Shown: positions 1 through 6,590, counted from the first letter of the stretch. The stretch is DNA of 12,210 bases from Comamonadaceae bacterium (GCA_947464665.1 CANHXV010000048.1:1-12210); one strand, 5' to 3'. Notes: a model not told the origin generated them from the letters alone. Numbers and translations are program-made.

Positions 1-776
1 GCACTGCGCATGCTCAGGTCGATGTGGGCCAAGCTTCAAGCTTGCGCAAACTCATACCAGCCGAAACACTGGAAGCTTCTGCCAGACAACAATACCGACA
101 AACTTTAGGTGAAGCCGACAGCAAAGGCGCTTTGGCCCCAGACGATTACCCGCAACTCAAGCGCTTGCGCGCAATCGCCGATAGGCTGATTCCATTCACA
201 ACGCAATGGAACCCCGATTCGCGCAAGTGGAAGTGGGAAGTCAATCTCATTGGTAGCAAGCAAATCAATGCATGGTGCATGCCCGGCGGAAAAATTGCTT
301 TTTATACCGGCATCTTGGAACAACTGCAACTGAATGACGATGAGGTGGCCATGATCATGGGCCACGAAATGGCGCATGCTTTGCGAGAACACTCGCGCGA
401 GCGCTTGGCCAAATCAAAAGCTACAAGCATGGGTTTGTCGGTGGCTTCACAATTATTGGGCTTAGGCCAAATGGGCGATGTTGCGGCCAACTTGGGTACC
501 CAATTGCTCAGCTTGAAGTACGGCCGTGACGACGAAACAGAAGCCGATTTGGTGGGGCTTGAAATTGCTGCGCGTGGCGGTTTTAAGCCTGAAGCCAGTG
601 TGCAACTTTGGAAAAAAATGATGGCAGCCAACGGCAGTGGCAAAGGTCAACTGAGTTTTCTGTCCACCCACCCCAGTGGCAACAATCGCATTCAAGAGCT
701 TGAAGCCAACCTGCCGAAAGTTGCGCACCTTTACGAAAAAGCGCAGCAGGGCCGACCCGCAACACTTTTGAATTGA
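1..776 (+). CDS. M48 family zinc metallopeptidase, 5'-truncated by the window edge
   Basis: The reading frame is open to the left edge (first full codon at base 3), so the true start lies outside the window. The residues before the GTG at 24 (TAHAQVDV) look like the end of a signal peptide, so 24 is unlikely to be the start and the enzyme is probably periplasmic. The HEMAH zinc site (HExxH) is at 363-377. The downstream ExxAD motif that supplies the third zinc ligand is in YGRDDETEAD (Glu codon at 534-536). A THPSGNNRI segment near the C-terminus matches the conserved HPxxxxR region of the family. This layout fits small secreted M48 peptidases of the YggG/LoiP type, which act in envelope protein quality control; that role is inferred. 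The gene ends in TGA and converges on gloC with a 20-base gap. There is no visible link to the bacteriocin-like cassette. Confidence 0.9.
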   Translation, partial: TAHAQVDVGQASSLRKLIPAETLEASARQQYRQTLGEADSKGALAPDDYPQLKRLRAIADRLIPFTTQWNPDSRKWKWEVNLIGSKQINAWCMPGGKIAFYTGILEQLQLNDDEVAMIMGHEMAHALREHSRERLAKSKATSMGLSVASQLLGLGQMGDVAANLGTQLLSLKYGRDDETEADLVGLEIAARGGFKPEASVQLWKKMMAANGSGKGQLSFLSTHPSGNNRIQELEANLPKVAHLYEKAQQGRPATLLN

Positions 777-784
777 AGCTTCAA
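773..784. other. 12-bp perfect palindrome at the 3' ends of two convergent genes
   Basis: TTGAAGCTTCAA is perfectly self-complementary and spans the M48 stop codon and the start of the short gap to gloC. It could form a small two-way hairpin between the converging genes, but it has no loop and no T-run after it. A terminator role is only weakly supported. Confidence 0.25.
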
Positions 785-796
785 GGCGTCGCGTCT

Positions 797-1435
797 TCAG
801 GTGCCGCCCACATACGGATTGCTAAGTCGCTCTCGACCAAAAGTACTTTCGGGGCCATGACCTGGAATAAATACCGTGTCATTGCCCATGGGCCACAAAC
901 GCTGTGTGATGCTGGCAATCAAAGTATCGTGATCACCCTGTGGAAAGTCAGTTCGGCCAATGCTGCCCGCAAACAAGACATCGCCCACAAATGCACGTTT
1001 GATTTCCGGAGAATGAAACACCACATGGCCCGGCGTATGTCCAGGGCAATGTCGCACATTCAGTGTGTGTGCCCCAAGCGTCACGGTATCGCCATCAGCC
1101 AACCACCTCGTGGGTGTGAAAATTTCTGCGTCTGGAAACTGAAACATGCGACTTTGATCTGACAAGCGATCAATCCAAAACTGATCACCAGGGTGCGGCC
1201 CGATGATGGGCAAATTCAAATTGCGCGCCAAGAGGGCCGTACCACCTGCGTGATCAATGTGCGCATGGGTGAGCCAAATTTGCTCGAGTATCAAACCCCG
1301 TTGCTTGACCTCCGCCAAGATCAAGTCTAGGTCACCGCCTGGATCGATGACTGCCGCTTGCTGGGTTTGATCGTCCCAAATCAAAGAGCAGTTTTGTTGA
1401 AACGGCGTGACTGGGATGGTTTGGTACTGAAGCAT
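797..1435 (-). CDS. gloC: MBL-fold hydrolase, type II glyoxalase-like (GloC/YcbL family)
   Basis: This 212-residue protein of the metallo-beta-lactamase fold is probably a cytoplasmic glyoxalase II-type thioesterase that hydrolyses S-lactoylglutathione to lactate and glutathione. All metal ligands are visible: THAHIDH (His57, His59, Asp61, His62), His133 in CPGHTPGH, Asp152 in GDVLFAGSIGR and His193 in IPGHGP. The short length, the opening IPVTPFQQNCSLIW and the RTDFPQGDH segment match E. coli YcbL (GloC) as I remember it, rather than the longer GloB. The ATG at 1435 gives the normal N-terminus. It is transcribed away from the exporter cassette. Substrate specificity is inferred from family resemblance. 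Confidence 0.9.
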   Translation of the reverse strand: MLQYQTIPVTPFQQNCSLIWDDQTQQAAVIDPGGDLDLILAEVKQRGLILEQIWLTHAHIDHAGGTALLARNLNLPIIGPHPGDQFWIDRLSDQSRMFQFPDAEIFTPTRWLADGDTVTLGAHTLNVRHCPGHTPGHVVFHSPEIKRAFVGDVLFAGSIGRTDFPQGDHDTLIASITQRLWPMGNDTVFIPGHGPESTFGRERLSNPYVGGT

Positions 1436-1526
1436 GTGGGTATTTCAATGGGTTTCGCTTGCAATGCAATGTAACAAAGTTTGCCTGCGAAACTCGTATT
1501 GTGAGGTCTTCTTCACTGACTCACTC
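1436..1526. promoter_or_regulatory. Divergent intergenic region between gloC and the exporter cassette, with a small dyad
   Basis: This 91-base gap should hold the promoters of both gloC (leftward) and the hlyD-led cassette (rightward). It contains the dyad TTGCA-A-TGCAA at 1459-1469, a possible regulator site. I found no convincing -35/-10 pair in either direction. There is also no good Shine-Dalgarno sequence within 12 bases of the hlyD ATG at 1527, so cassette control cannot be read from here. Confidence 0.35.
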
Positions 1527-2831
1527 ATGACCACGCCACTTTTCCGCTCACAAGTCACCCAGTCCAAGCAAGCCTCTTGGATGGGTCCCATTCACCTCGC
1601 CCACAATCCGCGCTTCACCATCGTGGCCAGCGTGGCCTTGGTGCTAGCGGGTGCCTTGCTGGCATTCGGGGTATGGGGCAAAGTGGCACGCAAAGTTCGC
1701 GTGCCTGGCGTCCTCATGCCGCAATGGGGCACGGTGGAATTGAGTGCCGCCATTTCAGGCGTCCTGCTTGAGCAAAGGGTGAAAGAGGGCGATTGGGTTG
1801 AACAAGGCCAGGTCTTGTTTGTGGTCAACACCGATAAATCCTCGACTGAAGGCAGCACCGCCAGTTTATTGTCATCTCATATGGCACAACGGCGCAGCAC
1901 TCTCTTGGCTGAACGTACCTCGCGCATTGCTCAAAACCGCCAGCGCGAAGCCCATCTTGCAGACCGCATTCGCTCCTTGTCAATTGAAACTGCGCAAACA
2001 AGCCAAGAGCAAGCATTGGCAAAACGTCGGGTTGAGTTGGCGCAAAAAACGGCTGCTCGGTTTGAGCAAATGGCGGCTCAAGGCTTTGTCTCTGACATCC
2101 AAGCGCAGGGCAAGCAAGAAGAGCTCATTGACCTGCAATCTCGCCTGGAAAATACACTGCGCAACGGGCTTGCCTTGGCGCGCGAACAAAACTCAGCTCA
2201 GGCCGACTTGGCCCATCTTCAAAAGCAGTTGGCCATCGATCTGCTCCAACTTGATCGCAGCCTGGCAAGTCTCGATCAAGAAACTGCCGAAGTTCAAGCG
2301 CGTAAAACCAGCATTGTTTTGGCACCGCAGGCGGGGCAGGTCAGCACGGTTCATCTAAGCCTAGGCGCCACGACACAAGCTGGCCAAACCATTGCCAGCT
2401 TAGTGCCCCAGGCTCACTCACAAACACCTGATGCATCGGCACACACTTTGGTTGCAGCTCTTTTCGCGCCCACTCGCACAGCGGGTTTCATTCAGCCTGG
2501 TCAAGAAGTTTGGCTACGCTTGGCCGCCTACCCGTATCAAAAATTTGGCTTGGCCAAAGGTCGCATTCTGAACATCAGTGGCACCCCCATAGCCCCTCAA
2601 GATTTGCCGCATGGTCAGGGCACGGCCCTCATGACCTCCACGCAAAGCAACGAGCCGCTCTACAGAATCCAGGTCGAGTTGGCATCACAGCATGTCAAGG
2701 CGTTTGGAGAAGCCCGTCCCTTACGCCCCGGCATGACCCTCGAAGCCGACGTCATCCATGATGTGCGCGGTATTTGGGAATGGGTCTTCGAGCCGCTATT
2801 GGCCATTCATGCACGTCAACAAACACCATGA
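1527..2831 (+). CDS. HlyD-family periplasmic adaptor of a peptide (bacteriocin/microcin-type) exporter
   Basis: The membrane fusion protein (434 residues from this ATG) would link the inner-membrane ABC exporter at 3677-5755 to an outer-membrane TolC channel. The opening TTPLFRSQV...QASWMG, then a single membrane span at about residues 30-50, is typical of HlyD/CvaA-type adaptors paired with C39 exporters. Next come a first half-lipoyl segment (about 58-102, with VKEGDWVEQGQVLF), a long heptad-rich coiled coil (about 115-295), the second half-lipoyl segment (LAPQAGQVSTVHLSLGATTQAGQTI) and a beta-barrel region. The frame stays open upstream to an ATG at 1434, which overlaps the gloC start. I prefer 1527 because the family N-terminus begins there and the 31 extra residues look non-conserved. 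No TolC gene is present. The stop overlaps the next start by ATGA, implying translational coupling. Confidence 0.9.
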   Translation: MTTPLFRSQVTQSKQASWMGPIHLAHNPRFTIVASVALVLAGALLAFGVWGKVARKVRVPGVLMPQWGTVELSAAISGVLLEQRVKEGDWVEQGQVLFVVNTDKSSTEGSTASLLSSHMAQRRSTLLAERTSRIAQNRQREAHLADRIRSLSIETAQTSQEQALAKRRVELAQKTAARFEQMAAQGFVSDIQAQGKQEELIDLQSRLENTLRNGLALAREQNSAQADLAHLQKQLAIDLLQLDRSLASLDQETAEVQARKTSIVLAPQAGQVSTVHLSLGATTQAGQTIASLVPQAHSQTPDASAHTLVAALFAPTRTAGFIQPGQEVWLRLAAYPYQKFGLAKGRILNISGTPIAPQDLPHGQGTALMTSTQSNEPLYRIQVELASQHVKAFGEARPLRPGMTLEADVIHDVRGIWEWVFEPLLAIHARQQTP

Positions 2832-3322
2832 ACTTCATTCAAAGAATCCGAGCTTCGCACCTCAATCGGCATGGCTTCGTTGATGTTTGGGTGGGCATCA
2901 CTGTGTTTCAAGCGCTCAATGTCACATTGATCGTCTTGTTTGGCAATTTAGAGGTCGGGCCTCAAGAAGAACCCGCCATCTCCTTATTGGAAATTGCTTT
3001 CTTGATGCTTTTGATAGCGCCCCTCGCCGAGAATTTGTTGTTGATTGCGATAGCAGCTCTCCACGAGAAATTGTTCAAGCGCAAGTTATTGTTTGTGGTG
3101 GCTCCTTTGTTGTTGACGGCGCTTCACTTTAGGACGCCGCAACATCTGCCATTCCCGACATCCATCCGGGTCATAGAACTCTTCGGCTTCTTCTACATTT
3201 TTTTAAAACAATACGATTTGCACAAGTTGGAAATTGGCAAGCGCAAGGCATTGCTTTTGACCAGCGTTCTACATTTCTCACTCAATGGAACAGTGATTCT
3301 CGTCTTGTGCTTATTTGATTGA
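2828..3322 (+). CDS. CPBP (CAAX protease/Abi)-like membrane protein with altered catalytic motif; candidate immunity or maturation factor
   Basis: This 164-residue, very hydrophobic protein has about four membrane spans. Its ATG overlaps the hlyD stop (ATGA), which decides the start. Motif spacing resembles the CPBP glutamic protease family: APLAEN (Pro65, Glu68) sits where the family has PxxEExxxR, followed by His100 (LLLTALHF) and His149-x3-Asn153 (LHFSLN). The second glutamate is replaced by Asn69 and the arginine by Ile73, so activity may be lost or changed. CPBP/Abi proteins of the PlnI/SkkI group give self-immunity to bacteriocins in lactic acid bacteria, and others process peptides. 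Position in the cassette just before the precursor supports either role, but both are inference. It is AT-rich: one 60-base line at 3181 is 20/60 G+C. The family assignment is moderately sure; an unrelated small immunity protein is the alternative. Confidence 0.6.
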   Translation: MNFIQRIRASHLNRHGFVDVWVGITVFQALNVTLIVLFGNLEVGPQEEPAISLLEIAFLMLLIAPLAENLLLIAIAALHEKLFKRKLLFVVAPLLLTALHFRTPQHLPFPTSIRVIELFGFFYIFLKQYDLHKLEIGKRKALLLTSVLHFSLNGTVILVLCLFD

Positions 3323-3331
3323 TATATCGCC

Positions 3332-3353
3332 GCTGAAACGATTTTTTTTCAGC
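3332..3353 (+). other. Stem-loop just before the precursor ribosome binding site
   Basis: GCTGAAA (3332-3338) pairs perfectly with TTTCAGC (3347-3353) across an 8-base loop containing part of a run of eight T. It begins 9 bases after the CPBP-like stop and ends 6 bases before the AGGAG of the precursor. It could be an mRNA processing or stabilising structure, or a translational control element. On the + strand the T-run is inside the hairpin rather than after it, so it is not a standard terminator. Confidence 0.4.
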
Positions 3354-3370
3354 ACAACCAGGAGAATGAA

Positions 3371-3580
3371 ATGAGATATTTAAACATTGAAGAACTAAAT
3401 GAAGTCCAAGGGGGCGGTATCGCCGTCAAGTGGGCTTTCAGAATGGGTGAGCTCTTAGCAGATCTCTATACCTTGTATGAGGCATCCCAAAAAATTGAAT
3501 TTGAGCCCTCAAGTTATGGCGCTGTCGACGCAAGTGGCTACAACGCCATGGGCGACTATTCCGGCATGTGCACCCGATAA
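3371..3580 (+). CDS. Double-glycine-leader precursor peptide (putative class II microcin/bacteriocin)
   Basis: This 69-residue peptide starts at an ATG 6 bases after a strong AGGAG (3360-3364). Residues 1-15, MRYLNIEELNEVQGG, form a textbook double-glycine leader: Leu4 (-12), Glu8 (-8), Leu9 (-7), Val12 (-4), Gly14-Gly15 (-2/-1). This is the recognition pattern of C39 peptidases, and one is encoded just downstream. Cleavage after Gly15 would release 54 residues. The mature N-terminal half (GIAVKWAFRMGELLADLYTLY) could form an amphipathic helix. The C-terminal part is Tyr/Gly/Ser/Ala-rich and contains two degenerate repeats, YGAVDASG (49-56) and YNAMGDYSG (57-65), followed by MCTR with the only cysteine, Cys67. 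Counting side chains, the mature part has four Lys/Arg and seven Asp/Glu, so it is acidic, unlike most cationic bacteriocins. I recognise no named family. Toxicity is inferred; a signalling peptide is the alternative. Confidence 0.8.
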   Translation: MRYLNIEELNEVQGGGIAVKWAFRMGELLADLYTLYEASQKIEFEPSSYGAVDASGYNAMGDYSGMCTR

Positions 3581-3615
3581 GCGTTAAATAGTCGCCATTG
3601 AAACCGGCAACTTGA

Positions 3616-3650
3616 AAGCCTGCGCAGTGTCTCATTGCGCAGGCTTGTTT
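3616..3650 (+). terminator. Intrinsic terminator or attenuator between precursor and exporter
   Basis: AAGCCTGCGCA (3616-3626) pairs perfectly with TGCGCAGGCTT (3636-3646), an 11-bp GC-rich stem with a 9-base loop. A T-rich tail (TTGTTT) overlaps and follows the stem. It lies 36 bases after the precursor stop and before the exporter gene. Partial termination here would yield more precursor mRNA than exporter mRNA, a usual arrangement in bacteriocin operons. Because the tail is broken by G, read-through is plausible; complete termination would require a separate promoter for the exporter, which I do not see. Confidence 0.75.
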
Positions 3651-3661
3651 GTCATGACCTC

Positions 3662-3679
3662 GGAAGAGAACCCGCCTTG
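3662..3679 (+). promoter_or_regulatory. Ribosome binding site that sets a TTG start for the ABC exporter
   Basis: GGAAGAG (3662-3668) lies 8 bases before a TTG at 3677. No ATG or GTG in this frame precedes the conserved C39 motif. The only other candidate, TTG at 3635, is buried in the terminator stem. The rare start codon and the hairpin upstream would both keep exporter synthesis low. Confidence 0.6.
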
Positions 3680-5755
3680 AACCCTATCTTGCAACTTCAA
3701 ACTTCCGAATGTGGCTTGGCTTGCTTGTGCATGATTGCCAACGCACATGGCCAACATTGGCACCTCATGGATTTGCGACACAAGTTCCCACAATCACTCA
3801 AGGGTGCGAACCTCAAGCAGCTCATTGATCACAGCCTTGTCTTGGGTTTCAACGCCCGGCCCGTTCGCTTGGAAATGGAAGAGTTATCCCAACTTCGCAT
3901 GCCCTGCATCTTGCATTGGGACTTGAATCACTTTGTTGTATTGAAAAAAATCAAGGGTCGCAAAATCACGTTGCTCGATCCTGCGCTGGGTGTCAGGGTT
4001 CTTTCATACACGGAAATTTCGCAACACTTCACTGGCATCGCTTTAGAACTCACGCCGCAAGCTGATTTTAAAAAAACCCCCGCACCCAAGGCCTTTCCAC
4101 TTTCAATGCTCACCGGCAAGCTGCAAGGCTTTGGCAAATCAGCGCTTCAAATATTGGCGTTGGCCTTGGTGCTTGAGTTATTTGCCATCTTCATGCCCAT
4201 GTTCAATCAAGCCGTGGTGGACGATGTCTTAACCTCGGGTGACCACGAGTTGCTTTCTGTTTTGGTGGCTGGTTTTGCCATCATTCTTCTCATTCAATCT
4301 GCACTTTCCTACGCACGCAGTTGGTGGGTCATGGTGCTAAGCCAGAGCGTCTCCATTCAATGGCTTGGCAATGTATTTGCGCATTTGGTCAAGCTGCCAG
4401 CCGATTGGTTTTCGCAGCGACATTTGGGCGATATCTCTTCGCGCTTTAACGCAGTTCACGACATTCAAAAAACACTCACACAAACCACCATCGAGTCCTT
4501 GCTCGACGGCTTGATGGCCATCGCGGCGCTGGTCATGATGTTCATTTACTCACCCACACTCACTTGGGTGGTTGTAGCGGCATCGGCCTTGTATGCGCTT
4601 GTGCGCTGGATCAGTTACTCCCCCTTTAGACATGCTGCTTCAGAGCGCTTGGTTTTAGCTGGGCAAGAACAAAGTCACTTCATTGAAACACTTCGCGCCA
4701 TGACGCCACTTAAATTGTTTGCGCGAGAAAATGAACGTCGAGCAAAATGGCAAAGTCTGATGGTGGAAGTCATGAACCGCGATTTTCAAACTGCCAAATT
4801 GAACATGGGCTTCAATGTTGCACGCACACTTATTTTTGGTCTTGAAAATTTATGTGTCTTTTGGCTAGGTGCCAAAATCATTCTCCCGTCGCAAACGCAA
4901 GAGCACAGCACCAGCGTATTTACCGTGGGGATGCTGCTGGCCTTCATCAGCTACAAAGTTCAATTTACAAGTCGCTTTAGCGCACTCATCAACCAAGGCA
5001 TTGAGCTCAAAATGCTCAATTTACACCGCGACAGGCTGGCCGACATTGTGCTCACACCGCCCGAGCAAGATACACCCCAAGGCAACTTGCCAGCTCACGA
5101 CTTGTCGCATCTGCCTGCCAGTCTCGAGCTTCGCAAGGTTTCATTTCGGTACAGCGAGGCAGAGCCTTGGCTGCTCTACAACATGGACCTTTGCATCCAA
5201 GCAGGCGAGCATGTGGCCATCACGGGCGCCAGTGGTTGCGGCAAAACCACTTTGCTCAAAATTTTATTGGGCCTGCTAGCACCCACACACGGCACCGTCT
5301 TGTATGGCGGGGTGCCCATCAGCCAGCTGGGCATGTCCAATGTTCGCCGAAAAATTGGTGTGGTTATGCAAGAAGACGCGCTGCTCACTGGCAGCATTTC
5401 AGACAACATTGCCTTCTTTGACATTTCACCCAACCTACAAAGAATTGAAGCATGTGCCCAGCTGGCAGAAATTCACAAAGACATTGCTCGCATGCCCATG
5501 GGTTATCACACCCTCATTGGCGAGCTTGGTTCTGGCCTCAGTGGCGGTCAAAAGCAGCGACTCTTGTTGGCGCGCGCGCTTTATGCGCAGCCTTCCGTCT
5601 TGGCCTTGGACGAAGCCACAAGCCATTTAGACATGCACAACGAAAGCGCAGTTTCCAATACCCTGTCTCAACTCAAACTCACGCGCATTGTCATTGCTCA
5701 CCGTGCCGAGACCATTGCCCGCGCAGACAGGCACATCAACTTCAGCTTGCCATAG
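3677..5755 (+). CDS. C39-peptidase-containing ABC exporter for double-glycine-leader peptides
   Basis: This 692-residue inner-membrane exporter cleaves the leader and pumps out the peptide encoded at 3371-3580, using ATP. Residues 1-125 are the C39 peptidase: QTSECGLAC holds the oxyanion Gln8 and the catalytic Cys12, His85 is in HWDLNHFVVL and Asp101 is in LLDPALG, so the triad is complete. Hydrophobic segments from about 155 to 440 form the ABC membrane domain. The ATPase domain has Walker A GASGCGKT (517-524), a Q-loop in VVMQEDALL, signature LSGGQ (621-625), Walker B VLALDE (641-646) and the switch His675. Nothing looks broken, and the length is close to the usual 690-720. The TTG start gives a family-typical N-terminus immediately before ILQLQTSECG. 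It matches CvaB/LagD-type exporters and needs the HlyD adaptor plus an outside TolC. Some stretches are AT-rich (22/60 G+C in the line at 4801). Confidence 0.95.
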   Translation: MNPILQLQTSECGLACLCMIANAHGQHWHLMDLRHKFPQSLKGANLKQLIDHSLVLGFNARPVRLEMEELSQLRMPCILHWDLNHFVVLKKIKGRKITLLDPALGVRVLSYTEISQHFTGIALELTPQADFKKTPAPKAFPLSMLTGKLQGFGKSALQILALALVLELFAIFMPMFNQAVVDDVLTSGDHELLSVLVAGFAIILLIQSALSYARSWWVMVLSQSVSIQWLGNVFAHLVKLPADWFSQRHLGDISSRFNAVHDIQKTLTQTTIESLLDGLMAIAALVMMFIYSPTLTWVVVAASALYALVRWISYSPFRHAASERLVLAGQEQSHFIETLRAMTPLKLFARENERRAKWQSLMVEVMNRDFQTAKLNMGFNVARTLIFGLENLCVFWLGAKIILPSQTQEHSTSVFTVGMLLAFISYKVQFTSRFSALINQGIELKMLNLHRDRLADIVLTPPEQDTPQGNLPAHDLSHLPASLELRKVSFRYSEAEPWLLYNMDLCIQAGEHVAITGASGCGKTTLLKILLGLLAPTHGTVLYGGVPISQLGMSNVRRKIGVVMQEDALLTGSISDNIAFFDISPNLQRIEACAQLAEIHKDIARMPMGYHTLIGELGSGLSGGQKQRLLLARALYAQPSVLALDEATSHLDMHNESAVSNTLSQLKLTRIVIAHRAETIARADRHINFSLP

Positions 5756-5776
5756 CTTAAGGCTTGCGCGTAAGAT
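5747..5776 (+). promoter_or_regulatory. Candidate promoter for the methyltransferase gene
   Basis: TTGCCA (5747-5752, 5 of 6 match to TTGACA) and TAAGAT (5771-5776, 4 of 6 match to TATAAT) are separated by 18 bases. They overlap the end of the exporter gene. Transcription from here would leave an untranslated leader of roughly 50 bases before the ATG at 5836. This is inferred from consensus matching only. Confidence 0.35.
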
Positions 5777-5785
5777 GAACTCACT

Positions 5786-5804
5786 CAGACACAACCCGTG
5801 TCTG
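5786..5804 (+). other. Perfect 7-bp hairpin between exporter and methyltransferase
   Basis: CAGACAC (5786-5792) pairs with GTGTCTG (5798-5804) across a 5-base loop. No T-run follows directly (CCTGATTGTC), so it is a poor intrinsic terminator. It could mark the end of the cassette transcript through Rho-dependent termination or RNA protection, or it could sit in the leader of the next gene. Confidence 0.4.
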
Positions 5805-5835
5805 CCTGATTGTCTATCTGCCACACCCCTCTTCA

Positions 5836-6555
5836 ATGCCAGCGCTTGCTCTGGATAACCCGCAGTCTGCGAGCCGCCATGGCTATCTAACCAAGCACGA
5901 ATCCATCGCTATTCACGGCGTTCCCAATTTGCTCATTCGATCATTGCTCGACAAGCAGCAATTTTATGATCCTGAAAACGCCGCGTTAGCACTTGGCATT
6001 TCTTCCGCGTTTTGGTCCCTGTTTGGATTGCTCTGGCCATCAGGCTCGAAGTTGGCAGAACGAATGGCGCTCAGACCCGTCAATGCACAAGAGCGGATCC
6101 TTGAAATTGGCTGTGGTTTGGCGCTGTCTAGCTTGGTGGGACATCGACGAGGCGCCAACATCACGGCTTCAGACTGTCACCCGCTAGCCGGCGAGTTTCT
6201 GAAAGAGAATTTACGCCTCAACCATTTAGGCCCTATGAACTACCGACATGGACACTGGGGCGAGCACGCGCCACAACAACAAGACCTTGCTGTCAGCAGC
6301 AAGTTCGACTTGATCATTGGCAGCGACATTCTTTATGAGCGCGACGAGCGTGGCGACTTGGCCCACTACATCAACGAGCACATTGAAGACCACGCAGAGG
6401 TTTGGGTGGTCGACCCTAACCGGGGCAATCGATCGCACTTCCATCGCAACATGGCCGCGCAAGGTTTCGCCCTTAGCGAAGAGCCACTCGACATTTCAGC
6501 GACAGACAACACCGCTGCCTACAAAGGCAGAATGCTCACTTATTCCCGTAATTAG
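5836..6555 (+). CDS. Class I SAM-dependent methyltransferase, Methyltransf_16 type
   Basis: This 239-residue protein has a Rossmann-type SAM site: ILEIGCGLALSSL (motif I, about 88-100), an acidic residue at the end of the second strand (Asp113 in ITASDCHPL) and GSDILYE (162-168). LWPSG before motif I and the SD-x-LYE motif are features of the METTL21/Methyltransf_16 group, which contains protein lysine methyltransferases. The bacterial substrate is unknown, and I do not assign one. The ATG at 5836 has no clear Shine-Dalgarno sequence, and no other in-frame Met occurs until about residue 77, so this start is accepted by default. It lies 80 bases after the exporter and converges on xth. It is more likely a resident gene than part of the peptide cassette, though a peptide-modifying role cannot be excluded from sequence. 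Confidence 0.85.
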   Translation: MPALALDNPQSASRHGYLTKHESIAIHGVPNLLIRSLLDKQQFYDPENAALALGISSAFWSLFGLLWPSGSKLAERMALRPVNAQERILEIGCGLALSSLVGHRRGANITASDCHPLAGEFLKENLRLNHLGPMNYRHGHWGEHAPQQQDLAVSSKFDLIIGSDILYERDERGDLAHYINEHIEDHAEVWVVDPNRGNRSHFHRNMAAQGFALSEEPLDISATDNTAAYKGRMLTYSRN

Positions 6556-6590
6556 CCTTGGTATCGTTGCTCTATTTGACACCGTCAATC

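Noticed and set aside
773..1162. 129-codon open frame antisense to gloC
   Set aside because: It starts at the M48 stop region and mirrors gloC codons; gloC on the other strand has a complete active site.
1434..1526. N-terminal extension of the HlyD adaptor from ATG at 1434
   Set aside because: It overlaps the divergent gloC start codon, and the added residues do not look like the adaptor family, which begins at TTPLFR after 1527.
1798..2358. 186-codon open frame inside the HlyD adaptor in another frame
   Set aside because: It is Trp/Arg/Lys-rich with no domain, while the adaptor frame shows membrane, lipoyl and coiled-coil regions.
3635..3676. N-terminal extension of the ABC exporter from TTG at 3635
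   Set aside because: This start lies in the terminator-like stem, has no ribosome site and adds 14 non-family residues before the C39 domain.
6575..6587. TTGAC/GTCAA hairpin between the methyltransferase and xth stops as a bidirectional terminator
   Set aside because: The stem is only 5 AT-biased pairs with no T-run on either side, too weak to call.
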